50,149 nt of DNA from an uncultured Bacteroidaceae bacterium (GTDB lineage Bacteria > Bacteroidota > Bacteroidia > Bacteroidales > Bacteroidaceae): the NCBI GenBank assembly GCA_944320965.1, contig CALUJO010000015.1, forward strand, positions 1 to 50,149, read 5' to 3'. Below are positions 24,167 to 35,400 of this stretch, piece by piece; the first letter of the stretch is position 1; the number at the start of each line of letters is the position of its first letter. The notes below the pieces were generated by a model that saw only the letters and a list, made by a program, of their open reading frames with translations, made no database searches and was not told the origin of the DNA. The position numbers were made by a program, and so were the translations under genes.

Positions 24167-25384
24167 ATGAAGACAAAGAAAATTATTGTAGTAATAGTTA
24201 TTCTTGCGGTTGTCGGGATTGTAGTTTGGCTGTTTACCGGTAAGGGCGGCAGACCTACAGTTTCTTTCAGCACCGTAAAGGTAGAAAAGGGTGATATATC
24301 CAGTTTCGTTACGGCAACCGGAACAGTAGAACCAATGACAGAAGTTGAGGTCGGTACACAGGTGTCAGGTATTATTGATAAACTTTATGCCGATTATAAC
24401 TCTGTAGTAAAACAGGGACAGCTTATTGCCGAGATGGATAAGGTTACATTGCAGAGTGAACTGGCATCCGCCCAGGCAGTATATGACGGAAACAAGGCAG
24501 AGTATGAGTACCAGCAGAAGAATTACGAGAGAAGCAAGGCTCTGCACGAGAAAAAAATGATAAGCGATACTGACTATGAAACAGCTCTTTACAATTATCA
24601 GAAATCTAAGAGCAACTATGACAACAGTGCCGCTTCACTTGCAAAGGCAAAAAGAAATCTTTCTTATGCAACAATCACTTCACCTATTGACGGCGTAGTA
24701 ATTGACCGTGCTGTTGAAGAAGGACAGACAGTTGCAGCAGGATTTGAGACTCCGACCCTGTTCACAATTGCGGCAGACCTTACTCAGATGCAGGTAGTTG
24801 CCGATGTTGATGAGGCTGATATAGGCGGTGTAGAGGAAGGACAGCGTGTGACATTTACGGTTGATGCTTATCCGGGAGATGTATTTGAAGGCAAGGTTAC
24901 ACAAATCCGTTTGGGTAGCAGCTCTTCCAGCACGTCAGGAACTTCAACAACAACTGAAAGTGTAATTACCTATGAAGTGGTTATTTCGGCTGCAAACCCT
25001 GATTTGAAATTGAAACCGCGTCTGACAGCAAATGTGACTATCTATACTCTTGACAAGAAGGATGTACTGAGTGTTCCTTCAAAGGCTCTACGTTTCAATC
25101 CTGAAGCTCCTTTGGTTACAGAAGATGATGTTGTCAATGATTGCGAAGGTAAAATAAAACTTTGGACAAAGCAGGGAAATGTTTTTACTGCACATCCTGT
25201 TAAAGTTGGAATTTCAAATGGTATAAGAACTGAAATCATTGGCGGTATTGCCGAAGGAACAGATGTTGTGAGCGAAGCTGTTGTAGGAAGTATTGAACCT
25301 TCTCCCGGAATGTCTGGTGATACTGCAGAAAGAAGTCCTTTCATGCCGGGCCCTCCGGGAAGCAGAAACAAAAAGTCAAAATAA
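24167..25384 (+). CDS. MacA-like periplasmic adaptor protein
   Basis: The 405-residue membrane fusion protein links MacB to the TolC-like channel. One N-terminal membrane anchor (KKIIVVIVILAVVGIVVWLF, about 3-23) precedes the lipoyl half-motif 'VSGIIDKLYADYNSVVKQGQLIAEMD' (about 66-92), a coiled-coil hairpin (about 95-160) and 'ATITSPIDGVVIDRAVEEGQTV' (about 165-187), then beta-barrel and membrane-proximal domains. A serine-threonine-rich loop (SSSSSTSGTSTTTES) interrupts the barrel domain, and the C-terminus is proline- and glycine-rich. ATG 24167 was chosen over an in-frame TTG at 24137, which overlaps the upstream gene. Confidence 0.92.
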   Translation: MKTKKIIVVIVILAVVGIVVWLFTGKGGRPTVSFSTVKVEKGDISSFVTATGTVEPMTEVEVGTQVSGIIDKLYADYNSVVKQGQLIAEMDKVTLQSELASAQAVYDGNKAEYEYQQKNYERSKALHEKKMISDTDYETALYNYQKSKSNYDNSAASLAKAKRNLSYATITSPIDGVVIDRAVEEGQTVAAGFETPTLFTIAADLTQMQVVADVDEADIGGVEEGQRVTFTVDAYPGDVFEGKVTQIRLGSSSSSTSGTSTTTESVITYEVVISAANPDLKLKPRLTANVTIYTLDKKDVLSVPSKALRFNPEAPLVTEDDVVNDCEGKIKLWTKQGNVFTAHPVKVGISNGIRTEIIGGIAEGTDVVSEAVVGSIEPSPGMSGDTAERSPFMPGPPGSRNKKSK

Positions 25385-25396
25385 TAACGGACTGAG

Positions 25397-26143
25397 ATGA
25401 AAAATAAAGTTATTGAATTATTGAATATTAAGCGTAATTTCATTGTCGGGGACGAAACCGTTCATGCGTTGCGTGGAATAACATTCAGTATTGAGGATGG
25501 CGAGTTTGTTACCATAATGGGTACATCCGGTTCCGGTAAATCCACTTTGCTGAATACGCTTGGTTGCCTTGATACTCCCACTTCGGGTGAATACCTGCTT
25601 GACGGGGTGTCAGTCCGTACAATGAGTAAGGCGCAGCGTGCCGTGCTTAGGAACAGAAAGATTGGGTTCGTATTCCAGAACTATAATCTTCTGGCAAAGA
25701 CAACGGCTGTTGAAAATGTAGAACTCCCATTGATGTATAACAGTGCAGTCAGCGCAGCCGAGCGCCATCGTAGGGCTGTTGATGCCCTGATTGCGGTGGG
25801 ACTTGGCGACAGACTTGAACATAAGTCCAATCAGATGTCCGGAGGCCAGATGCAGAGAGTTGCCATTGCCAGGGCATTGGTAAACAATCCTGCCGTAATA
25901 CTAGCCGATGAGGCGACCGGTAATCTTGATACACGTACATCATTTGAGATACTTGTATTGTTTCAGAAACTCCATGCCGAGGGACGTACAATAATATTTG
26001 TAACCCACAATCCGGAAATTGCCCAGTACAGTAGCCGTAATATCCGTTTGCGTGACGGGCATGTTGTTGAAGATGTTGTTAATAAAAATATTCTGTCCGC
26101 TGCCGATGCCCTTGCGGCATTGCCTAAGACGGAAGATGATTAA
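25397..26143 (+). CDS. MacB-type ABC transporter ATPase
   Basis: The 248-residue ATP-binding subunit belongs to the LolD/MacB family. Motifs: Walker [10 protein letters not shown] (about 41-49), Q-loop VFQNYNLL, signature [15 protein letters not shown] (about 147-161) and Walker [13 protein letters not shown] (about 167-178), H-loop FVTHNPE. Unlike E. coli MacB, ATPase and permease are separate chains here, as is common in Bacteroidota. It lies 12 bp after the adaptor gene and 17 bp before the permease gene. It drives mechanotransmission rather than direct membrane transport in the known family. Confidence 0.95.
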   Translation: MKNKVIELLNIKRNFIVGDETVHALRGITFSIEDGEFVTIMGTSGSGKSTLLNTLGCLDTPTSGEYLLDGVSVRTMSKAQRAVLRNRKIGFVFQNYNLLAKTTAVENVELPLMYNSAVSAAERHRRAVDALIAVGLGDRLEHKSNQMSGGQMQRVAIARALVNNPAVILADEATGNLDTRTSFEILVLFQKLHAEGRTIIFVTHNPEIAQYSSRNIRLRDGHVVEDVVNKNILSAADALAALPKTEDD

Positions 26144-26160
26144 TCTTTAGAATTACAGTT

Positions 26161-27378
26161 ATGAACTTTACCAATTTATTGAAAATAGCATTCAAGGCTT
26201 TGGTCAACAACAAGATGAGAGCGTTTCTTACGATGCTTGGAATTATCATCGGTGTTGCTTCAGTCATAACTATGCTTGCAATAGGCCAGGGCTCGAAGAG
26301 AAGCATCCAGAAACAGATTTCCGAGATGGGCTCGAACATGATAATGATTCATCCGGGCGGTGATATGCGTGGCGGTATGCGTCGTGATGCTTCCGAGATG
26401 CAGACATTGAAACTGGCTGACTATGAGACCCTTAGGAATGAATGCATGTACCTGTCGGCAATAAGCCCTAACGTGTCTTCTTCCGGACAACTGATTGCGG
26501 GAAACAATAACTATCCGTCATCATTTACCGGAGTCGGACTTGAATATATGGAGATACGTCAGTTGACTGTAGAATATGGCGAGATGTTTACTGAGGCTGA
26601 TATAATTTCTTCTGCCAAGGTCTGTGTCATAGGTAAGACAATAGTTGACAATCTTTTCCTTAACGAAGATCCTATAGGCAAGATTATCCGTTTCAACAAG
26701 GTACCTTTCAGAGTTGTGGGAGTACTGAAATCAAAGGGGTACAACTCTATGGGTATGGACCAGGATGATATTGTTCTTGCTCCTTATTCCACAGTAATGA
26801 AAAGATTGCTTGCGGTACAGCATCTTCAGGGAATCTTTGCTTCGGCATTGACAGAGGATATGACTGAAAATGCGATTGATGAGATTACCGAAATATTGAG
26901 GCGTACACACAAACTGCAGCCAAATGATGACGATGATTTCAATATCCGAAGCCAACAGGAGTTGAGCAGTATGCTGAATTCAACAACCGATATGATGACA
27001 ACTCTTCTTGCTTGTATTGCCGGAATATCGCTTGTAGTTGGCGGTATCGGTATCATGAATATCATGTATGTAAGTGTTACTGAGAGAACACGCGAGATTG
27101 GACTTCGTATGAGTGTTGGTGCCAGAGGCATAGATATTCTTTCGCAGTTCCTGATTGAGGCTGTGCTTATAAGCATTACCGGTGGACTTATTGGAGTTCT
27201 GATAGGATGTGGCGCAAGCTGGGCGGTTAATGCTATTGCAAAATGGCCGGTGTTTGTACAGCCTTGGAGTATCATTCTTTCATTTGGGGTTTGTACTCTT
27301 ACCGGAGTGTTCTTCGGATGGTATCCGGCAAAGAAGGCTGCCGACCTTGATCCTATCGAGGCTATCAGGTATGAATAG
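26161..27378 (+). CDS. MacB-type FtsX-like permease
   Basis: The 405-residue membrane subunit has the MacB layout: N-terminal helix ('MRAFLTMLGIIIGVASVITMLAIGQGSK', about 19-46), a periplasmic MacB_PCD domain (about 50-275), and three C-terminal helices with the FtsX motif 'TERTREIGLRMSVGARGIDILSQFLIEAVLIS'. The ending 'GWYPAKKAADLDPIEAIRYE' is diagnostic for this family. The substrate (drug, peptide, lipoprotein or siderophore) is not predictable. It precedes the sensor kinase by 51 bp, which contains a possible internal promoter. Confidence 0.94.
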   Translation: MNFTNLLKIAFKALVNNKMRAFLTMLGIIIGVASVITMLAIGQGSKRSIQKQISEMGSNMIMIHPGGDMRGGMRRDASEMQTLKLADYETLRNECMYLSAISPNVSSSGQLIAGNNNYPSSFTGVGLEYMEIRQLTVEYGEMFTEADIISSAKVCVIGKTIVDNLFLNEDPIGKIIRFNKVPFRVVGVLKSKGYNSMGMDQDDIVLAPYSTVMKRLLAVQHLQGIFASALTEDMTENAIDEITEILRRTHKLQPNDDDDFNIRSQQELSSMLNSTTDMMTTLLACIAGISLVVGGIGIMNIMYVSVTERTREIGLRMSVGARGIDILSQFLIEAVLISITGGLIGVLIGCGASWAVNAIAKWPVFVQPWSIILSFGVCTLTGVFFGWYPAKKAADLDPIEAIRYE

Positions 27379-27416
27379 AATTATTTATTGTAAGATTAAT
27401 ATATAAAACATTTTAT

Positions 27417-27424
27417 TACATTTG
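27417..27424 (+). promoter_or_regulatory. Possible internal promoter for the kinase-regulator pair
   Basis: TACATTTG matches TAnnTTTG but lies only 5 nt before ATG 27430. Transcription from it would start at or near the ATG, giving a leaderless mRNA, or a 24-nt leader if ATG 27454 is the true start. No -33 TTTG is present. Confidence 0.35.
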
Positions 27425-27429
27425 CGGGT

Positions 27430-28497
27430 ATGAATATTTTATCAGAATCCAAAATGCGCTCAATAGAGCTATTAATCCATATATTTGTTTGGGGATTGAT
27501 ATTTGCTTTTCCTTTCCTGCTGTTCAGCAGGGATGGATGGAGTGACGGATGGTGGTATCATGCCTTGCGGATGTTTGTGATGCAACTATCCTTTGTTCTG
27601 GTTTTTTATATCAATTATCTTTTTATAATCCCTAAATTTCTCTTTAAAGGGAGATATAGCAAATATATCCTAGTTAATATCTTTATAATAGTTTCCATGC
27701 TTCTTTTGATGCATATATGGCAAGAGTTCTGTATGCATTATTTTTCAGATATTGATATTGAAAAACCAGAAGGGATAGGGCCTCCAAAATGGATCTTTAC
27801 TGTCAGGGATGCAATAACGATGATTCTTGTCATTGGCTTGAGTGTGGCACTGAAGATGAGCCGGAAATGGGTACATACGGAAAATGCTAGGCGAGAGGCT
27901 GAGAAGAACAGAACAGAGGCGGAACTGAAGAATTTGAGAAATCAGATAAATCCACACTTTCTGCTGAATACACTTAACAATATATATGCTCTTATTGCGT
28001 TTGATACGGATAGGGCACAGGAAGCCGTTCAGGAGTTAAGCCGTCTTTTAAGATATGTACTTTATGATAACCAGCAGGAGTTTGTTGATTTGAATAAAGA
28101 GGCAGACTTTATAAGGAATTATATAGAACTTATGAAGATACGACTTTCTTCAAATGTAAGGCTTGATACCGATATAGATATTGATGCTTCTAATACTGCG
28201 AGAATTGCCCCATTGATATTTATTTCACTGATTGAAAATTCGTTCAAACACGGTATTTCGCCTATGTCGCCGAGTTTCGTTTCAATAAGTCTTTCGGAAT
28301 CTGACGGAGAAGTGACGTGTCAGACAGTTAATTCAAACTTCCCTAAGAATATTGAAGACAAAAGCGGTAGCGGAATTGGTCTTCAGCAGGTGGAGAAAAG
28401 ACTTGAATTGATTTATCCGGGAAAATATACATGGGAGCACGGAATAAGAAATAACGGAAAGGAATATTACTCCCGACTTGTAATTAAAACCAGATGA
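27430..28497 (+). CDS. LytS/YehU-type sensor histidine kinase
   Basis: The 355-residue product has about four N-terminal membrane helices (residues 10-150), a coiled linker ('HTENARREAEKNRTEAELKNLRNQ') and the His_kinase domain of the LytS class with 'NQINPHFLLNTLNNIYAL', where His176 is the likely phosphorylated residue. The ATPase part shows the N-box 'LIENSFKHG' and G-box 'SGSGIGLQQVEKRLELIYP'. No extracellular sensor domain of size is present, so the membrane region itself may sense. The start could be ATG 27430 or ATG 27454 (MRSIELLIHIF). The stop overlaps the regulator start by 4 bp (ATGA). Confidence 0.92.
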   Translation: MNILSESKMRSIELLIHIFVWGLIFAFPFLLFSRDGWSDGWWYHALRMFVMQLSFVLVFYINYLFIIPKFLFKGRYSKYILVNIFIIVSMLLLMHIWQEFCMHYFSDIDIEKPEGIGPPKWIFTVRDAITMILVIGLSVALKMSRKWVHTENARREAEKNRTEAELKNLRNQINPHFLLNTLNNIYALIAFDTDRAQEAVQELSRLLRYVLYDNQQEFVDLNKEADFIRNYIELMKIRLSSNVRLDTDIDIDASNTARIAPLIFISLIENSFKHGISPMSPSFVSISLSESDGEVTCQTVNSNFPKNIEDKSGSGIGLQQVEKRLELIYPGKYTWEHGIRNNGKEYYSRLVIKTR

Positions 28498-29234
28498 TTA
28501 TGACTCTTGACTGTATTATAGTTGACGATGAGCCTTTGGCATTGGAACTTATGGAAAGCTATGTCAAACGTACGCCCTTTCTTAATCTTGTAGGAAAGTA
28601 TTCAAGTGCCGTGCAGGCAATGGGAGATATTGCAGGCAAGAATATTGATGTTATGTTTCTTGACATACAGATGCCTGAATTGAATGGTCTTGAATTCTCC
28701 AAGACTGTTGACAGGCATACCAAAATAATATTTACTACAGCTTTCGGACAGTATGCAATAGACGGTTATAAGGTAAATGCACTTGATTATCTGCTTAAGC
28801 CTGTTTCATATGTTGATTTTCTGAGAGCTGCAAATAAGGCTGCCGAATGGTTTGAGGTTTATAAGACTGGTGAGCCAAGTATCCAACAGCCGGTTTTACA
28901 ATCAAACCGTGATTATATTTTTGTCAAAAGTGATTATAAACTTGTAAGAGTTGACCTTAAAGATATATTGTATGTTGAAGGATTGAAGGACTATGTCAAG
29001 ATTTACATTGAAGGACAGCCCAAACCGATAATCTCGTTAATGACAATGAAGGCTATGGAAGAGATGCTTCCAACCGAAAAGTTCTTGCGCATTCACCGTT
29101 CTTTTATTGTAAATAAGGAACAGATTAAGGTCGTTGACCGCGGACGTATTGTATTCGGAAAAGAATATATTCCTGTAGGCGATAACTATAAGCAGGCTTT
29201 TCAGGCATTTATTGATGGGGGTACGGTCAAGTAG
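28494..29234 (+). CDS. LytTR-family response regulator
   Basis: The 246-residue regulator has an N-terminal receiver domain ('LDCIIVDDEPLAL', phospho-acceptor Asp57 in 'MFLDIQMPELNG', Lys in 'LLKPVSY') and a C-terminal LytTR DNA-binding domain (about 145-240: 'DYIFVKSDYKLVRVDLKDILYVEGLKDYVKI' and 'FLRIHRSFIVNKEQI'). LytTR domains bind direct repeats spaced about two helical turns apart. Arrays with that spacing flank this operon (22628-22712 and 29329-29400), so it may control its own operon and the giant gene downstream. ATG 28500 is an alternative start. Confidence 0.93.
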   Translation: MIMTLDCIIVDDEPLALELMESYVKRTPFLNLVGKYSSAVQAMGDIAGKNIDVMFLDIQMPELNGLEFSKTVDRHTKIIFTTAFGQYAIDGYKVNALDYLLKPVSYVDFLRAANKAAEWFEVYKTGEPSIQQPVLQSNRDYIFVKSDYKLVRVDLKDILYVEGLKDYVKIYIEGQPKPIISLMTMKAMEEMLPTEKFLRIHRSFIVNKEQIKVVDRGRIVFGKEYIPVGDNYKQAFQAFIDGGTVK

Positions 29235-29328
29235 AATTTATATAATGTTGAGTTCATTTGTTTATTGTAGCTTTCCTTTTAAAAATCAGCATTTTTCATA
29301 ATAAAACTTCATTGAGTAAAATTCATTT

Positions 29329-29400
29329 TTTACGCATTGACACCTGCTTTTACATATTGAGACCTCGGTTTTGACATGTTGCTACTTCTTGTTTTTTATA
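29329..29400 (+). repeat. Direct-repeat array (about 20-23 bp) upstream of the giant gene
   Basis: ATTGACAC (29336), ATTGAGAC (29356) and GTTGCTAC (29378) recur at 20 and 22 bp. Each is followed by a T-rich block with TTTACAT, TTGACAT and TTTTATA at 29349, 29371 and 29394 (22 and 23 bp apart), and TTTACGC at 29329. The last block ends 6 bp before the -7 element. Confidence 0.55.
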
Positions 29401-29406
29401 GGCTTA

Positions 29407-29414
29407 TATATTTG
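29407..29414 (+). promoter_or_regulatory. -7 promoter element of the giant secreted protein gene
   Basis: TATATTTG matches TAnnTTTG. The -33 position (around 29382-29387) reads CTACTT rather than TTTG, so the promoter probably needs an activator, consistent with the adjoining repeat array. Confidence 0.6.
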
Positions 29415-29449
29415 TAATATTGATTATAAATATAAAATAAGCTGAAAAT

Positions 29450-32400
29450 ATGAGAGTAAAACTACTTTGTCTTTTTATGCTTGTGTTTGGAGTGACGCAG
29501 GCTCGTGTTGTTACTTTTACGCCTGAAAATATGGCGGGTAACGGAGAATTGTCCGTGATACTTGACGATATGATTGCTATGGAGGTGTCCGATGGATTTT
29601 GTACTGTTGATATGTTAACCCTGCGTAATGGCGGGGCTACACTATCTTTCACATCTAATGATGAACCTATTACTGGTATACGTATAATTGTTGTACCCGG
29701 TGACCCTGCCGACCGTATAAGTGGGAACGGTTATATTGCTTCCGGCGAGATTGGTACTTGGACTGGTGATGCAATGGATGTTACCCTTGTCAACAATGCG
29801 TCTGATTGGGTAGGCATTAAAAAAATAGTAGTGTGTACCAATGGTTCGGATTGGGAAGATGAAGGAGAAGATAATGTTGAACCGCCGCTTGTAGAAGAAA
29901 GAAAATATGTTTTTGATTGTGGAGGTACTATTGATGGTACTGACTCGCTGGTAGTTGATACCGATGTGGCAACCTTTATTCAACGTAAAGCCAATGGACT
30001 AAATAAACCTGCTTATGTCAATCCGTGGCGTATATATACAAATAATACTGTGACTATACGTATGAAGGATGGTTACGCATTGAAAGATGTGAAAATATTA
30101 CTCGCGGATGGGTATGGTGACCCTGAATTGGAATATTCGGAAATAGTAACCGAATCGTTTGTTGAAAAATTTAAAATCATTTCAGATTTACCTGAAAACT
30201 TGAATATCTTCACCATTACTAATAAGGGAAAACAGACTCGCTGGCAGCAGATAGAAATCACTTATGTTAAGGGGATGACGGATGCAACGGTTGTGATTTC
30301 ACCGCGTGCGATAGATTTCGGTACTATTAGTACGGGTAATAAAAACACCCGCAACATTACTGTGTTTGCGCAGAAATCAACATCTATAACTGGAGTTAGT
30401 ATTTCTGAACCGTTTTCTGTGTCAGACTTTACTCCACCAGTTTCACTTGACGAGAACGAAAGTTATACTCTTTCGCTTGATGTTTTGTCGCAAACAAAAG
30501 ATTCATTTGAAGATACATTGCGTATAGCCTTTACCGATACTGTTTGTAAAGTGCCGGTAAAGGCTACGGTGGTAGACGGTATGTTCGGTGCATCTGAAGG
30601 GGCTTTCCCTTCAAGCCTGGGACACTTGTATGATGTGAACGGTGATGGACGTATGGAATATTTCGTAGGTGCATACCCCAACGTAGAACAATACACGTTT
30701 GACGGATTGCTTATGAAGACTATTCCTACAGGAAATTATCTTTTCTCTCTTGACGACATGAATAATGATGGCATACTTGAGATAGTGTGTGACCAAAGTG
30801 GTGATAAGGAAGACCCCGGTACTGTGTCTGTTCACGCTCTTGACGGTACGTTACAGAATTCTTTTCCGGTAGCATTGAACAGTAAAACGTATACTGTAAT
30901 GCTTGATGCAAATAGTGATGGACGGTCAGATTTCTTTATGCAGGTACAGGATGATAGATATTGGGCTGGTACACAGTATATTGATAAATATAAGAACTTT
31001 ATATATTATCAGCAGCCGGACGGTTCGTTTATGCGTAAGGAAATACGTGTACTTGACGACCCGAGTGAAATAGAAAATGCAATGTTTGCCCAGTATGGTG
31101 CCAATGCAATAGTTACAAAACCGGTTAATTTTAGTGGAGTATCTTTGGCCAAAAGTCCTTCTGTTCCTTGGCGTGCCGGTTCAGCGACTGAGAATACAAT
31201 CATGCGTAAGACTCGTTCTGCCGAACTGTTTTATGGTAATACCTCTCCTACTGCGGTGGACGTGAATATGGACGGATACCCAGACTTACTTAACTTGAAC
31301 AATGGTGATGCCTTGTTAAGTATAGGTGATAGCACTTATTATTACGGTTCGTTTGAAGGACAGACTACAGTTAAGGACTTGAACGGGGATGGTATGCCTG
31401 ATTTTGTATTGTATGACGAGGACAGTCGTACTGTTACCCTATATATCTATGAGGGAAATAACAGATTTATGAAACAGACTCTGATGCAGAACTTTAATAT
31501 CACTGGTATATATACTTTTGACTTTGACCACGATGGCGATGTTGATATCCTGCTTCCGTTTGATTATACCGAAGATTCACAATATGCCTACCTTGTATTC
31601 TTTGAGAATCAGGGAGATAATATATTCAAGAAACGTGAACGTTCGTTTGATTACGGTCGTGCGTTGAGCTTTATAGGCGGAGGTGACGTTGATAACGACG
31701 GGCGTTTTGAGGTGGTAACTCGTGAAGACAGGAACATATTTCTAATTGATTGTGAAACAAATTTTGAGATTGGAGCCGAGTCGGGAGTTATAGCAACAGT
31801 ATCGGAAGATGAAACTTCTTACTATGAAGGGGACTATCTTTTTAATTTCGGCGACTTTGATAACGACGGGCGAACTGAATGGTGGGCAGGCGTGAACTTT
31901 GATTCTGATTGGAGTCATACTACACCTTATAGTGTTCGCGAGTCTGGCCGGTTCGACGCTGATAAACTTAACACCGCCCCTCAGAAGATGAGTGCTCCTT
32001 CTTATATATATGACGCAGCAATAAACATGTTGCGTGTGGAATGGAAAGTAGGTAAAGATGCGGAAAACTCGTCATGCGATCTTACTTATGCGTTGCGTAT
32101 TGGAACTGAACCTGGTAAGGGAGATATTTGGTATGCTTATGCTGACGCTAATGGACGTCGTTTGCGCCCCGGTCATGGCAATGCCGGTCATAATACTTAT
32201 TCTTTAGTATCTACCGCCGGGTGGTCAAAAGGAACTTACTATATGGCTGTTCAGGCAATTGACGCTAATGGGCTGGGAGGAGCCTGGTCGGACGAGGTGA
32301 CCTTTGACTACCCGGGGCTTTCCGCTTCGTTCCAAGCATCAACCTATCACATGAATGTGATGGATACGCTCACCCTTTTCACTGTGGCTGACTACAATGC

Positions 32401-35400
32401 TTCCAATACCTATATCTGGGATTACGGTGAGGGGGGACGTGAGGTGAGCCGCGGAGGCAACCGCTTGCAGGTGGCGTACGATTATGCCGGTCGTAAGACC
32501 GTCAGTCTCTCGGTAATCGATGCCGATGGCATGATGGCAACTAGTGAAGAGGTTTCATTAGAGGTCTATCCCTTCCGCTGGGTAGCCGACTCTATACCCG
32601 ACCCCGGAGAATACTGGAGTTATTCGACCTATTCATCTGCAGGGCGTTATTTTGATATCGACATGAACGGCTCGCTTGATGTGGTGGGTACTGCTGTAAT
32701 CAATTCGAGTCAGTCACTGACGGGTGTATTCTCCAACGAGGAGAATAACAACCGTTTCAAGAAGGTTGGACGCACCTACAATTCCGATCTTAACCCCGAT
32801 TTAGAGAGGATTATTCCTATAGACTTCAACATGGACGGTATCCCAGATTTTATGGGGAATACAAATAAAGGTAATTTGTTTGTTAATGAGGGCAGTTTTG
32901 ACTTTTCCTATTCGACCGAGACCTATACGGTGCCACCAAAACAAAGCACTTATGATAAAGAGATTACCGAATATGACTTGCACGATATATACAGCCGTTT
33001 TGACTTCGACAATGATGGTTATCTTGATGTAGTTTATGGTGGATTTCATTCTCTTCGTTTAGGTATTAACCGGGGCGACAACCTCAGTTTTGACAGGCAT
33101 AACCTTCCAGACCCTGATTCTGATGATAATATAGAATGGGCTATGGGACAATGGATTGATTTTAACCGTGACGGATATATGGATTTTTGGTATCGTGAAA
33201 CTGATAGTAATCAGAAGGCAGTATGGAGGTTCATTGTTTATTTGAACAATGGTGATGGTACGTTTGAACGTAAAAATGTATATGAGTATCCGTATCAGAA
33301 TGGTGAGTTCTCTCCGTTCTTCTTTGATTTGAACAACGATGGCTGGCAGGATTTGATATGGAGCGTTATGCCCGATTACGATGGAGGCGTGTTGGAAACG
33401 GGTGGTACCCATATTGTATTGGGTGATGCGTCAATGTCCTATGTAGGTAAGAAGGAGGTTGTTCTTGAAGGATACGCTTTCAATGGAGAGTTTTACTGTT
33501 ATGGTTGCGGTCACGAAAGTAGACGCTTATACGATTTGGACAACAACGGCTGGCTCGACCTGCCGGTGATGGTGGCCGATGGTTTTAGGACAAGCCCAAG
33601 CGGCTATGTATCCTTGCAAACGGCCACAGGGCTGCTCTATCTTTACCCCGATTGGAAAACCGTGTTTGAAAAAGGGGCTGAATCTCCTGTCGACGAAATG
33701 CCTTTTGCCGACCTGAATGGCGACGGCTTGCCCGATGGAAATGAGATGATTATGGTAACCAAACATACGAATACTGCTCCGGAAGCACCAAAGAATGTGC
33801 GTGCCGTGCAGACCGAAGATGGTGTCCTTCTGCAGTGGGATGATGCACTGGATGCAGAAACACCTGCAGTTCATATGCGCTATAATGTAAGCTTGAAGCG
33901 CAAGGGAGCAAAGGGAGAGAACAGTTATGTGCTTTCGCCAATGAACGGAGGCAGTGATGTTGCAGCTGCCATACCAGCCTTTAGAGGCTATCGTAATTGT
34001 ACCCGCATGGTGGTGCCAATCCGTCGCTTTGAGGTAGGGCAGGAGTATGAATTGAAAGTGCAGGCAATTGACCTATGGAATGAACATTCGCCTTTCTCCG
34101 AGACTTTTACTTTCCGAATGGAGAGTCAGGTAAACATTGATGCACCGGCTGAAACATGTACGGAACGTGTCGTAACTGTTACTTACAAAGGTACCGAGAG
34201 TGGAACTCCGCAGTGGTCGGCAGGTGATGGAGGTGAAGTGTTTGAAGCCGATGGCAATTCTGTAGATATGTTGTGGAAAACTCCTGGATTGAAAACTATT
34301 AAAGTTACAGTTGGAGGTGTGGCTTCTGAACGTACTATTATGGTAAATGAGATGCCTGATTTATCAATAGATTTCCCGGAAGCGATATTGATTAACGCAG
34401 CAGTGCATTTCGATTTGCCGGATGTTTTTGCAGACTCGAGCAAACGTACATATTTGCGCGGTTCATTTTATCATAATGGGCAAGAAGAACTGCCGATGGA
34501 CAGTTATTCTGGAACTGGGGATCCAATAACTTATACAGAAGGTATCTTTGCCCTGGCACGGAAGACAGGAACGACCGAAGTTCGTTTGGCTTTGCTTGAA
34601 GCTGGCAGATACTGGCTGGATATGTGTTATGACGATCCGGTTTGTGGTGAGGTTAGCGCACGTACCTGGTTTGATGTGGTAGATGCGCAACCGGAGATTG
34701 CAATTGTAGGTGTTGAAGGCGGAAAGAATGTGGTACAGTGGAATGTTGAGGCGGCTCAGGCTTCTGGGGTAGATTTCAAAACAGTTCGTATATATAAAGA
34801 AACAGGTTCTACAAATAATTTTGTATTGATAGGAGAGGCAGAGCTTTTGGATGGCCGTTACGTAGATTTGTCTTCTGACCCGACTGTACGCAAGAGCCGT
34901 TATGCGATTGATATGTGTACTGCAGACGGTATGGTTTCCGGACGCAGTGCCGTACATGGCAGTGTGCATATTATGCTGAACCAAGGTGTTGCTTCTAATA
35001 GTGTTAACATTGTTTGGACTCCTTACGAGGGCGGAATAGTTGACCAGTACACAATCCTGCGAGGAACTTCGCCGGATGACCTTGAAGTGCTGGCTACTGC
35101 TTCAGGTTATGAAACAAGTTATACCGACCAGACCAAACCTGACGGTGATGTGTATTATGCTTTACAGTATACTAATCTTTACAGTAATACTTGGGGACAA
35201 AAAACTGCATCTCCAGAACTTCGTAGCGCAGCAAAGGTTCAATCACTGTTTGATGGTCGTTCTAATGTTGTTAATGCAAACAGTTCTGTGAATATTACCA
35301 TGGCTGAGTCGCTTTATGTTATGGTTCTGGAAAATAGTGCAACTCTTACACCTGAACAGACTTCTTTGCATTTGTATGCCGAAGTATTGCCGGCAACTGC

